A stretch of DNA of 13,008 nt from Methylomonas sp. (GTDB taxonomy: Bacteria > Pseudomonadota > Gammaproteobacteria > Methylococcales > Methylomonadaceae). The notes under the pieces were generated by a model, which searched no databases, was not told where the DNA came from, and was given only the letters and a program-made list of their open reading frames with translations. The stretch spans positions 1 through 13,008 of the forward strand of contig JAQTYP010000043.1 of NCBI GenBank assembly GCA_028688235.1. Direction: 5' to 3'. Of this stretch, positions 5,384 to 12,826 are shown one piece after another; position 1 is the stretch's first letter; each line of letters starts with the position of its first letter. The position numbers were made by a program, and so were the translations under genes.

Positions 5384-8209
5384 AATATCAAAGGCGACGG
5401 CAACGTTACTAGCCATCCGATAGGTTCTACCGACACCGGCGGCAGCCAAATCTTAGATTTGGTTTCAGGTAACATCGTCATCGAAGATGGCGCTCAACTG
5501 CTAACCCCGGCAGGTGAAACCCGCTTAGTGGCCTTGCAGGGGGCGGGGACGGTAACATTGGCCCGGTCGCAAGAAAATCATCTTTCCCTGCCAATCGAGA
5601 GCCCAGTAGCCGGTCGTGGCGGGAACATCTTATTCGATTTCGCAGGAACCGGTGCATCGGGCGAAGGCGGCGGCCGTATCGGACTTTGGGGAAACGATGT
5701 CACGTTACGTAACGGAAGCGCCATCGCCATTGGGAATACAGGCTCTGAAGATTCGATATCTTCAGAAATTATCGATATTCGTGCTAACTCGCTGAGTATT
5801 GATCACTCAGCCATCTGGTCTACCGCATTTAATTCCGGCAGATCTGGAAACATTGTTATCGATGTTGCAAGCGATATGAAATTGCTCGATAACAGTTTCG
5901 TCAGCTCGGAAGCTTCCAACCTGATAACGACATCGACAGGAGATAGTGGAGATATTGTCATCACGGTTAACGGCAATTTGGAAATACTCAGAGGTGGACA
6001 AATTCGCGCCAGCACATCTGAAATCGGCAATGCCGGCAACCTCTCCGTCAAAGCCACCAACTTGACCATAGATGGACAGGATTCCAACCTCGCAACCGGC
6101 ATAGGCAGTGAAAGCCTGAATGCAGCTACCGGTAACGCCGGCAACATAGCCATCGATGTAGCAGAACAACTGACGCTAACCCGCGGAGGCCTCATCAGCT
6201 CCAGCACGTCCTCATATCGTCTCGGTGATGCAGGAAACATTACGGTGACTGCGGGTCGGCTCATCATCGGCCCAGGAGAAACTACCACGTCAGCGCATAC
6301 AGGAATTCTCAGCATAGCCAGTTGGCCGGACAGATATTGGGATGGAAGCAGCCTGGTTATTACGTCACCCGAAATACCCGGCAGTGGTGCGGGTGGCGAT
6401 ATCGATGTAATAGTAACCGACAAAATGGAGGTCATGGCGGGAGGAAGCATCATTGCGAGTACCAATGGAACGAAAAATGCCGGCAACATCCGCGTTTCGG
6501 TCAACGACTTAAATGTAGATGGACAGGATTCGAACCTCGTGACGGGCATAGGCAGTGAAAGCCTGGATGCAGCTACCGGTAACGCTGGCAACATTGACAT
6601 CGATGTAGCGGAACAACTGACGCTAACCCGCGGAGGTATCATCAGTTCCAGCGCTTTCTCGTATTTTCTCGGCGACGCCGGTCACATTACGGTAAATGCG
6701 GGTCGACTCGCCATTGGTCAAGCAGGGAGTACCGGATCAGCTAGCGCGGGAATTAGCAGCATAGCCAACAGGCCGGACAGATATTGGGATGGAACCACCT
6801 GGGTTTCGTTACCCAAAATACCAGGCAGCGGTGCGGGTGGCGATATCGATGTAACGGTCACCGACAAAATGGAGATCATGGCTGGCGGCAGCATCAATGC
6901 GAGTACCAATGGAACGGAAAACGCCGGCAATATCAACATTACAGCGAACAGCTTAAGCATAGACGGCCAAAACTCCGCTTCCGGTATCGGCAGCGAGAGC
7001 TCAATGTTTGCCTCGGGTGATGCCGGTGAAATCAACTTGCTCGTCGCGTCCCAATTTAAGATTGTTAACGGAGGCAGCATTAGTTCCAGCTCATACTCAC
7101 CCTTTCTGGGCAACGCCGGCAACATTAAGATAAATACGCAACAACTTTTCATCGACGGCACCGGGAGCCCAATCTTCACCGGCGTCAGCTCCTCATCGCT
7201 TACCACCAAAGACTGGTTCTGGAACGGAGAAACCTGGATCTCGTCGCCCGGCTTACCCGGCAGCGGCGCGGGGGGAGATATAGCGATAACGGCAACAAGC
7301 GATATCGATACCAAAGGAGGCGGCGGCATTCATGCCAGCAGTTTTGGGAGCCAACGAGCGGGAGATGTAATCCTCCAAACGAGGCGCATGGGCATTTCAA
7401 ATGAAAGTATGATTTCGGCTGTTTCTTCAGGCATTACCTCCGGCGGGAAAACAGGGAACATCGACATCACCGCGTCCGAATGGTTACATCTCAATTATGG
7501 AACCATCACTATCCATAACGAAGCCGAGCTCGGTCCAGACCTTTCGGCGTTGATCACGCCAGGTAGCATTACCGTCTCCGCTCCGGACATCGACTTAAAC
7601 AATAGTTTTATCATTACGGCGTCCACCGGCGATGTCGCCGCCGGAAATATCAGCGTCACATTCTCCCATGGGCTGAATATGGACCCTTCGGTCATCAGCA
7701 CTCAAGCCAACTCCGGTAACGGCGGAGGAATCAGCATAGCCGGGGGTGAATTGATTTTTCTGAAAGACTCAGGTTTCACCACCTCGGTATATAGCGCCTT
7801 TGGCAACGGCGGCAAGATAGCGGTGACCTGCGACATGCTCGTCATGGACACCGGCATCATCGAGGCCAATGCGGTGAGTGGTAATGGCGGAGATATCACG
7901 CTGGCTATCGGTGCCCTGATTCCGAGCAGCAATACCCTGCTGCTCGGTTGGGCTTCATCTATCGAATGGTTGCCTTTCAGTGGTTTAAATGTGCTTCAAG
8001 CGGTATCCGAACAGGGAGTCGCCGGTACGATCAATGTCACCTCGCCGCAGTTGAATCTTAGCGGTGTCTTGGCCAATTTGGGCGGGCCTCAATTCGATAG
8101 CCATGCCATTAACCAGGATTATTGCGAGTTAGGTACGGGCAGTTCCCTGACAAGAAGAGGAACCGGAGGCCTACCGCCTAAAAGCAGCGAGCAGTTGTTG
8201 TTCTATTAG
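4838..8209 (+). CDS. TpsA1: secreted filamentous-hemagglutinin-type exoprotein
   Basis: A 1123-residue cargo of the upstream TpsB. Signal peptide 1-28 (hydrophobic SLFLPMALA, cut before DGIATDG) has no extended ESPR region. The TPS secretion domain spans about 29-185 with FNIATGQ (69-75), NVISRVTG (87-94) and NADFYFINPHG (110-120). The canonical NPNG is NPHG here. The rest is Gly/Asn/Ser/Thr-rich beta-helix built on recurring AGNIxIxVxxLxIDG and GGxISSS rungs. It includes three tandem repeats of 149, 148 and 145 residues (398-839), each with a Trp-containing insert. The last 216 residues match TpsA2 and end with a DYCELG segment and a GTGGLPPKSS tail. Cysteines are only Cys998 and Cys1096. 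Likely surface adhesin or biofilm matrix protein. No VENN motif, toxin tip or immunity gene is visible, so a CDI role is unlikely. The start follows GGAGAG. Confidence 0.93.
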   Translation: MTFKTEAIFWSSVIAYSWASLFLPMALADGIATDGSMGAAQALSGAYIEIPQDLGTTVGSNLFHSFSEFNIATGQMVDFTGSDALQNVISRVTGPTPSAIDGSLRSSIPNADFYFINPHGISFGSNASVDVTGSFHVSTADKIEFQNGGVFYADSNQASTLSAEAPTAFGFLGTSIENNGLINIKGDGNVTSHPIGSTDTGGSQILDLVSGNIVIEDGAQLLTPAGETRLVALQGAGTVTLARSQENHLSLPIESPVAGRGGNILFDFAGTGASGEGGGRIGLWGNDVTLRNGSAIAIGNTGSEDSISSEIIDIRANSLSIDHSAIWSTAFNSGRSGNIVIDVASDMKLLDNSFVSSEASNLITTSTGDSGDIVITVNGNLEILRGGQIRASTSEIGNAGNLSVKATNLTIDGQDSNLATGIGSESLNAATGNAGNIAIDVAEQLTLTRGGLISSSTSSYRLGDAGNITVTAGRLIIGPGETTTSAHTGILSIASWPDRYWDGSSLVITSPEIPGSGAGGDIDVIVTDKMEVMAGGSIIASTNGTKNAGNIRVSVNDLNVDGQDSNLVTGIGSESLDAATGNAGNIDIDVAEQLTLTRGGIISSSAFSYFLGDAGHITVNAGRLAIGQAGSTGSASAGISSIANRPDRYWDGTTWVSLPKIPGSGAGGDIDVTVTDKMEIMAGGSINASTNGTENAGNINITANSLSIDGQNSASGIGSESSMFASGDAGEINLLVASQFKIVNGGSISSSSYSPFLGNAGNIKINTQQLFIDGTGSPIFTGVSSSSLTTKDWFWNGETWISSPGLPGSGAGGDIAITATSDIDTKGGGGIHASSFGSQRAGDVILQTRRMGISNESMISAVSSGITSGGKTGNIDITASEWLHLNYGTITIHNEAELGPDLSALITPGSITVSAPDIDLNNSFIITASTGDVAAGNISVTFSHGLNMDPSVISTQANSGNGGGISIAGGELIFLKDSGFTTSVYSAFGNGGKIAVTCDMLVMDTGIIEANAVSGNGGDITLAIGALIPSSNTLLLGWASSIEWLPFSGLNVLQAVSEQGVAGTINVTSPQLNLSGVLANLGGPQFDSHAINQDYCELGTGSSLTRRGTGGLPPKSSEQLLFY
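6029..7354 (+). repeat. Three tandem about 148-residue coding repeats in tpsA1
   Basis: Units begin at 6029, 6476 and 6920 (447, 444 and 435 nt; residues 398-546, 547-694, 695-839). Units 1 and 2 are very close even in DNA: both carry GATGGACAGGATTC then ATAGGCAGTGAAAGCCTG, exactly 447 nt apart. Unit 3 is more diverged. Each unit contains NAGN, I/VDGQ(D/N)S, LTLTRGG-like and IPGSGAGGDI-like rungs (LPGSGAGGDI in unit 3). Each also has a Trp-rich insert: W501 in PDRYWDG, W650 in PDRYWDG, W793 and W795 in KDWFWNG. The pattern indicates in-frame duplication. Confidence 0.85.
7559..8209 (+). repeat. 3' paralogous segment shared with tpsA2 (copy 1)
   Basis: The last 651 nt (216 codons plus stop) match the last 651 nt of tpsA2 (10649-11299), equal in length. 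Shared protein landmarks include MDPS, GGELI, LIPSS, LPFSGLNV, NVTSPQLNLSG and DYCELG. DNA is more diverged here than in the 5' segment. Confidence 0.85.
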
Positions 8210-8240
8210 CCAACTTGAACGCCAATTAAAGTCCGGTCCC

Positions 8241-8246
8241 GAGGGG
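8241..8246 (+). promoter_or_regulatory. Shine-Dalgarno of tpsA2
   Basis: GAGGGG at 8241-8246 lies 5 nt before the ATG at 8252. Unlike the tpsA1 site, it is not in an obvious hairpin of 5 bp or more, so the two exoprotein genes may be translated differently. Confidence 0.6.
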
Positions 8247-8251
8247 TAACT

Positions 8252-8800
8252 ATGAAGGTAAGAGCCGAAACGATTTTTGGGTCGTGCGTTATTGTTCACT
8301 CATGGGCAAGTCTGTTTTTGCCCATGGCATTGGCCGACGGTATCGCCACCGATGGTAGCATGGGGGTGGCCCAGGCCTTGAGCGGTTCCTATATCGAAAT
8401 CCCGCAAAACCTAGGAACCACTGTTGGATCGAATTTGTTCCACAGCTTTTCGACGTTCAATATCGCCACCGGCCAGACGGTCGACTTTACCGGCAGCGAT
8501 GCCTTGCAAAACGTCATTTCCCGCGTAACCGGCCCTGCACCCAGCGAGATAGACGGCTCATTGCGCTCATCCATTCCCAACGCCGATTTCTACTTTATCA
8601 ATCCCCATGGCGTCAGTTTTGGCCCAAATGCTTCCTTCGACGTTCCCGGTAGTTTCCATGTCAGCACGGCGGACAAAATTGACTTCCAAAACAATAGTGG
8701 AACGTTTTACGCCGATATCAGCCAAAACAGCACATTGTCTTCAGAGCCACCCGCTGCTTTTGGGTTTCTCGGAACATCAACGGAAAATAACGGATTAATT
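8252..8800 (+). repeat. 5' paralogous segment shared with tpsA1 (copy 2)
   Basis: Partner of 4838-5383. It includes the 48-nt identical block 8479-8526 and covers the signal peptide and TPS domain. Similarity drops sharply after the codons for GFLGTS and ENNGLI. Confidence 0.85.
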
Positions 8801-11299
8801 GCGATAAACGGTGCCAATGTCGCGGTCAAGCCCGGACAGACATTAGAGATAAGCGCCGGCGAGCTATTGGTTAATAGCTCACCCAACCAATACGCTTATC
8901 TAAAGGCTAGCGGCGGAGAAATCCGTTTGCTTGCCGTTGGTAATGACCGCGAAGAAGTACCTATTAACGGATTGGCAAGTTTTGCGCGCGGCTTTATGGC
9001 TATCGATTCGAGTACGCTTAACGTGAGCGGCAATGGCGCTGGAAATCTTGTATTACAAGGCGGTGTTATTATTGTCAATTGGAGTGATTTGTTTGCTAAC
9101 AATACCGGCGAAATCGATGCAGGCAACCTACCACGAGTGAATATTCTTGCAGAAAACTTGGTCATCGATAATAACACCAAAATTGCAGCAGGCGCCGAAA
9201 ATTCCGGCTCGGCGGCTTCGATCAATATTAGCGCCGATAATATTGACATAGACAATTCGAGCTATATAAGGTCAGAGGCTTGGTCACACGGCGATGCAGG
9301 AAATATAGCCATTAAAACAACGAATGGCGACTTGACCTTAAAAAACGACAGCTATATCGGTTCCGATACCCTCTACGACGAAAATTTCAATCCAGCCCAT
9401 GGCCACGCCGGACAAATTACGATCGAATCGAGCGGTACTTTACGATTACTGGGTGGAGCGGACATTACCACGCAATCCATAAATAGTTACGGCAACGCGG
9501 GCTCGATAACGATTAGAGCAAATGCATTACAACTCGATGGGCAAGACGCGAACAATAGCACGGAGATATCGACCGAAGCTTATACAGGCATAACGGCCCA
9601 AGAAGCAGTCGACACCAATGGGAAAGCGGGCGATATCGTTATCCGGGTTAACGAAGGCATGGAAATCCTGAATGGCGGCAACATTTCCGCCAGCAGTAAT
9701 AGCTTGAGAAACTCCGGAAACATCACCGTCGAGGCGGCGGCATTACGGATAGACGGAGAACTGACAGGCATCGATTCCGAAGGCTTCGATAACCAAAACA
9801 TTAGCCAGATAAGCATAGCCATCACAGGTCCCGTAGAAATAGTTAATGGCGGGGCAATTAACTCGAACACTCATGGCATGGGACAAGGCGGCGATATCGT
9901 TGTCGATGCCGGTAGCATGGTCATCGATTCCGGATATAGTGACCGATCTTCCGGAATTTCTTCGAATACGACTGGAACGGGAAACTCCGGAAACATATCG
10001 ATTGCGTCTGGCGGAAAAATAGCAGTTTTGAATAAAGGTGAAATTACTACCGACACTATCGACGCTGGAGATGCCGGCAATATTAAAATTATTGCCAACA
10101 GCCTGAAACTAGATGGAACAGGTAGCCCTTTTCTGGAAAACAGGGGGATTTCTACCGATTCTCTTTTCGCCAGCGGTCATGCCGGCGACATTAGCATCGA
10201 ATCAAAAGGACTATTGGAAATATTGAATGGGGCAAGCATTAGCAGCAGCAATGGCTCTGGCCTAAATGATGCCGGAAACTTAATCATTAAAGCCGGCGCC
10301 ATAAAGATCAGTGGCGAAGAAAAACCTTTCACGACGGGCATATTTTCGAATTCCTCGGGGGAAAGGGGAAATGCCGGAAGCATCTCGACCACGGTCACCC
10401 AAGGGATAGACATAGTCAATGGGCAAATCAATACCAATACGGCAGGGACTGGCACCAGTGGAAGCATCGATATCGATGCGTCAACCCTGACTTTAAACAA
10501 CGCCAAAATCTGGGCGGAAGCCTATCCGACTTCTACGGGCCACACCGGCAATGTTAATATCACGGCAACGGACAGCGTAAAGTTAAGCAGTCAAAGCAAA
10601 ATCAGCCTGGAAAATGCCGCCGTTGTGGAATCGCCTATCAACGTCCTTCCTGGCTCGGTTAGCGTCAGTTCCAGGGATATCGATTTAAAAGACAGCTACA
10701 TTACGACTACTTCGCGCGGTAACGTCGACGCAGGCCATGTCCGGATAGACTTTTCTCACTGGCTGACGATGGACCCTTCATTTGTCAGCACCGCAGCCAA
10801 CACGGGCAATGGAGGAACGATTATCGTCAACGGTGGCGAACTGATTTATTTAACGGATTCGGGCTTCGTCACTACGGTACAAAATGCCTTCGGCAACGGA
10901 GGCAATATCAATGTAACCAGCGACATATTGGTCATGACCAATGGTATCGTCCAAGCGAATGCAGCCAGCGGTAATGGCGGCGACATTAGTTCGAAAGTAG
11001 CCGCGCTCATTCCCAGCAGCAGCACATTACTTCTGGGAGGAACGACACCCATACTCTGGCTCCCCTTCAGCGGCCTCAACGTGATTCAGGCGGCATCGCA
11101 AACAGGAATTGCCGGCACGGTCAACGTCACTTCGCCGCAATTAAATCTAAGCGGAATCTTAGCCAACCTCGGCACGCCCCAGTTCGATTTTAACGAACTC
11201 GATCAGGATTATTGCGAGCTGGGTTTAGACAGTTCGTTGACCAGAAAAGGCGCGGGTGGCCTATTGCCTAAAAGCAGCGATCCCATCCCGTTTTATTAA
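8252..11299 (+). CDS. TpsA2: second secreted filamentous-hemagglutinin-type exoprotein
   Basis: A 1015-residue paralogue of TpsA1, 42 nt downstream and in the same operon. Signal peptide 1-28 (same SLFLPMALA-D cut site) is followed by a TPS domain about 29-186 with NVISRVTG (87-94) and NPHG (117-120), nearly identical to TpsA1, so the same TpsB should recognise it. The centre (about 190-795) is different. Its rungs recur at about 58-72 residues, and it lacks the three long Trp-insert repeats of TpsA1. The C-terminal 216 residues align colinearly with TpsA1 and end with a DYCELG segment and a GAGGLLPKSS tail. After signal cleavage its only cysteine is Cys988; the position matching TpsA1 Cys998 is Ser. 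Like TpsA1, it has no toxin module. Likely role: surface or matrix adhesin with a different binding surface. It is the last gene of the operon, convergent with the AI-2E family gene 22 nt beyond. Confidence 0.93.
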   Translation: MKVRAETIFGSCVIVHSWASLFLPMALADGIATDGSMGVAQALSGSYIEIPQNLGTTVGSNLFHSFSTFNIATGQTVDFTGSDALQNVISRVTGPAPSEIDGSLRSSIPNADFYFINPHGVSFGPNASFDVPGSFHVSTADKIDFQNNSGTFYADISQNSTLSSEPPAAFGFLGTSTENNGLIAINGANVAVKPGQTLEISAGELLVNSSPNQYAYLKASGGEIRLLAVGNDREEVPINGLASFARGFMAIDSSTLNVSGNGAGNLVLQGGVIIVNWSDLFANNTGEIDAGNLPRVNILAENLVIDNNTKIAAGAENSGSAASINISADNIDIDNSSYIRSEAWSHGDAGNIAIKTTNGDLTLKNDSYIGSDTLYDENFNPAHGHAGQITIESSGTLRLLGGADITTQSINSYGNAGSITIRANALQLDGQDANNSTEISTEAYTGITAQEAVDTNGKAGDIVIRVNEGMEILNGGNISASSNSLRNSGNITVEAAALRIDGELTGIDSEGFDNQNISQISIAITGPVEIVNGGAINSNTHGMGQGGDIVVDAGSMVIDSGYSDRSSGISSNTTGTGNSGNISIASGGKIAVLNKGEITTDTIDAGDAGNIKIIANSLKLDGTGSPFLENRGISTDSLFASGHAGDISIESKGLLEILNGASISSSNGSGLNDAGNLIIKAGAIKISGEEKPFTTGIFSNSSGERGNAGSISTTVTQGIDIVNGQINTNTAGTGTSGSIDIDASTLTLNNAKIWAEAYPTSTGHTGNVNITATDSVKLSSQSKISLENAAVVESPINVLPGSVSVSSRDIDLKDSYITTTSRGNVDAGHVRIDFSHWLTMDPSFVSTAANTGNGGTIIVNGGELIYLTDSGFVTTVQNAFGNGGNINVTSDILVMTNGIVQANAASGNGGDISSKVAALIPSSSTLLLGGTTPILWLPFSGLNVIQAASQTGIAGTVNVTSPQLNLSGILANLGTPQFDFNELDQDYCELGLDSSLTRKGAGGLLPKSSDPIPFY
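9494..10540 (+). repeat. Degenerate beta-helix coding repeats in tpsA2
   Basis: Protein-level repeats begin at codons starting 9494, 9710, 9884, 10070, 10268 and 10454, giving steps of 72, 58, 62, 66 and 62 residues. Each opens with a (N/D/T)xGxIxI rung, then a hydrophobic-IDG-like rung, then an INGGxIxSxT-like rung. DNA similarity between units is low, so these are old repeats shaped by the fold, unlike the recent duplications in tpsA1. Confidence 0.65.
10649..11299 (+). repeat. 3' paralogous segment shared with tpsA1 (copy 2)
   Basis: Partner of 7559-8209 with identical length (651 nt). It encodes the conserved C-terminal module with its single Cys and the GGLLPKSS tail. Confidence 0.85.
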
Positions 11300-11321
11300 A
11301 CCGCGCGGCCTTTTATTGGCA

Positions 11322-12422
11322 TCAATTGGCTAACTCCATATCTCGTCCACTTCGCGGCCACGCGGTTAACACCGCCTTAACCAGCGTGGCCAGCGGTATC
11401 GCGAAAAACACGCCCCAAAAGCCCCATAAGCCGCCGAAAAACAAGATGGCGACGATAATCGCGATCGGATGCAGGTTGACGGCTTCGGAAAATAACAGCG
11501 GCACCAGTACGACGCCGTCTATGGCTTGAATAATGGAATAGGCGATCAACACATACATGAAATCGTTGCCGCCGCCCATGCCCCACTGCACATAAGCCAC
11601 GCCCAACACTGGGAAAGTCACCAAAGTCGCTCCGACATAGGGAATGACCACCTGCAAGCCCATCAGCACCGCCAACAACATCGCGTAATTCAAGCCTAGC
11701 AGCGCAAACGTCAAGTAACTGACCGACCACAGGATGAACACCTCGAGAAACTTGCCCCTGACGTAATTGGCTAATTGCAGGTCGACTTCCTGCCATACCC
11801 GCAGGGTCAAGGTCATATCCCGCGGAAAAAACTGGGAGAACCAACCGATCAGCAAGTCCTTGTCCTTCATGAAAAAGAACAACATCATCGGCACCAGGAA
11901 TAGATAAATGACCGCCGCCAACAAACCGGCAAACGATTGCGCCGATCCGGAAATGATGTTTTGGCCGTATTTCAATAAATCCTGTTGTATCGAAAACATG
12001 ATCTCCCTGATTCTGGCCTGGGAAATCAATTCCGGATAGACCTCGGGCAAACGCATGATCTCGTCCTGAGCGCTGGCTATCATCTCGGGTATTCGTTGTA
12101 CCAATTGCACGGTTTGCTCGGAAACCATAGGCACCAGCACGAACAGTATGAAACCCAGGGCGGTCAGGAAGGCAAAAAACACCACATACACGGCCATTAG
12201 CCGCGGCATCCATCGCCGCTCCAGCTTTGCCACCAACCCTTCCAGCAAATAGGCCAACACGATGGAAGCGAACACCGGCATCAATAACCCGGACAAACCG
12301 ACTATCAACAGCGAACCGACAATCAAGCTGATCGCCAGCGCGACGACTTGGGAATTGGGCAAAAATCGGTGAAAAAAATCCCGCACGAAATCGAGATTGG
12401 AAAAGTTGGTTTGTTTACTCAT
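11322..12422 (-). CDS. AI-2E/PerM-family membrane transporter-like protein
   Basis: A 366-residue polytopic inner-membrane protein of the AI-2E transporter (PerM/YdiK/TqsA) family. Members are linked to autoinducer-2 export or Na+/H+ exchange; the substrate here cannot be told. Hydrophobic segments lie at about 26-44, 46-62, 77-99, 163-185, 228-246, 248-277, 288-312 and 316-350, with a long soluble stretch about 100-160, the usual family layout. Family signatures are PYVGA (261-265), QAIDGVVLVPLLFSE (299-313), NLHPI (316-320) and GGLWGFWG (330-337). Its TGA stop is 22 nt from the tpsA2 stop, convergent. On the minus strand it follows the STAS gene after 74 nt and may be cotranscribed with it. 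No good Shine-Dalgarno precedes the ATG at 12422; a stem-loop lies in that gap. Confidence 0.92.
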   Translation of the reverse strand: MSKQTNFSNLDFVRDFFHRFLPNSQVVALAISLIVGSLLIVGLSGLLMPVFASIVLAYLLEGLVAKLERRWMPRLMAVYVVFFAFLTALGFILFVLVPMVSEQTVQLVQRIPEMIASAQDEIMRLPEVYPELISQARIREIMFSIQQDLLKYGQNIISGSAQSFAGLLAAVIYLFLVPMMLFFFMKDKDLLIGWFSQFFPRDMTLTLRVWQEVDLQLANYVRGKFLEVFILWSVSYLTFALLGLNYAMLLAVLMGLQVVIPYVGATLVTFPVLGVAYVQWGMGGGNDFMYVLIAYSIIQAIDGVVLVPLLFSEAVNLHPIAIIVAILFFGGLWGFWGVFFAIPLATLVKAVLTAWPRSGRDMELAN

Positions 12423-12447
12423 CGGCGTTACGGGAGAGGCGGAGCGA

Positions 12448-12484
12448 ATGCGCCGACTGGCGTCAGCAGACGCATAAGGCGCAT
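12448..12484. repeat. Nested stem-loop between the STAS and AI-2E family genes
   Basis: Outer arms ATGCGCC (12448-12454) and GGCGCAT (12478-12484) are perfect complements. Inside them GCGTC (12460-12464) pairs with GACGC (12469-12473) around AGCA. On the minus-strand transcript it lies 13 nt after the STAS stop and about 25 nt before the AI-2E family start. No U-run follows, so it is more likely an mRNA-stability or translation element, or a REP-like element, than an intrinsic terminator. Confidence 0.45.
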
Positions 12485-12496
12485 AAAAGATGAAAT

Positions 12497-12796
12497 CTAC
12501 GACAATATAAATAATTTATCGAAATTGGCGATTTCCAGGATTTTTTTGACGTCTTTAGCCGCTCCGGTGATCGCTACCGCGTTTCTATCGCCGGAGACCT
12601 TGTCCCGCAGCAACAACAGCATGCCCAACGCGGAACTGTCGAGGTAATCGGTGCCCGATAGATCGACCTCGATTTTATGTATGCCGGCCACAACCTTTTC
12701 CGTAGCCTCTCTAAACTCTTTATGCACATTAAAATCAAAGCGTCCTGTTACTTTGATTTTCAAAACGCCTTCGTCCCCTTTAGACTCGACCGTCAT
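12497..12796 (-). CDS. STAS-domain protein (anti-sigma factor antagonist type)
   Basis: A 99-residue single STAS domain, the normal size for SpoIIAA/RsbV-type antagonists. These small cytoplasmic proteins bind an anti-sigma kinase or other partner when unphosphorylated. The core motif DLSGTDYLDSSALG (45-58) is intact. By analogy with SpoIIAA, Ser54, just after Asp53, would be the phosphorylated residue. The start at 12796 is chosen because the minus strand reads AGGGGGCGTA immediately before this ATG, an excellent Shine-Dalgarno. An in-frame ATG at 12823 has only poor sequence before it. It lies 30 nt downstream of the partial gene at the right edge and upstream of the AI-2E family gene, so probably one transcript. 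The matching kinase or phosphatase is not in the window. Confidence 0.88.
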   Translation of the reverse strand: MTVESKGDEGVLKIKVTGRFDFNVHKEFREATEKVVAGIHKIEVDLSGTDYLDSSALGMLLLLRDKVSGDRNAVAITGAAKDVKKILEIANFDKLFILS

Positions 12797-12826
12797 TACG
12801 CCCCCTGTTAGTTTGCTCGGCATTCA

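Noticed and set aside
5803..6642. Long antisense open frame (279 codons) under tpsA1, and a similar one at 6718-7329
   Set aside because: They come from the repetitive, biased codons of tpsA1. Their products are low-complexity Pro/Ser/Leu/Met strings without family features or ribosome-binding sites.
6029..7354. CRISPR-like or minisatellite interpretation of the tpsA1 repeats
   Set aside because: Units are about 440 nt, in frame, and encode beta-helix rungs. There are no short identical repeats with unique spacers.
4838..11299. Contact-dependent inhibition (CdiA-type) toxin system
   Set aside because: Neither exoprotein has a VENN-like pretoxin motif or a distinct toxin tip. Their C-termini are alike, and no small immunity gene follows.
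11300..11321. Bidirectional terminator in the 22-nt convergent gap
   Set aside because: CCGCGCGG is self-complementary but leaves no loop, and the following T-rich stretch is short. No convincing stem plus U-run exists on either strand.
12797..12823. Upstream start (12823) of the STAS gene
   Set aside because: The sequence before it is the stop region of the previous gene without a ribosome-binding site. AGGGGG sits right before the ATG at 12796, and the 99-residue product matches the family.
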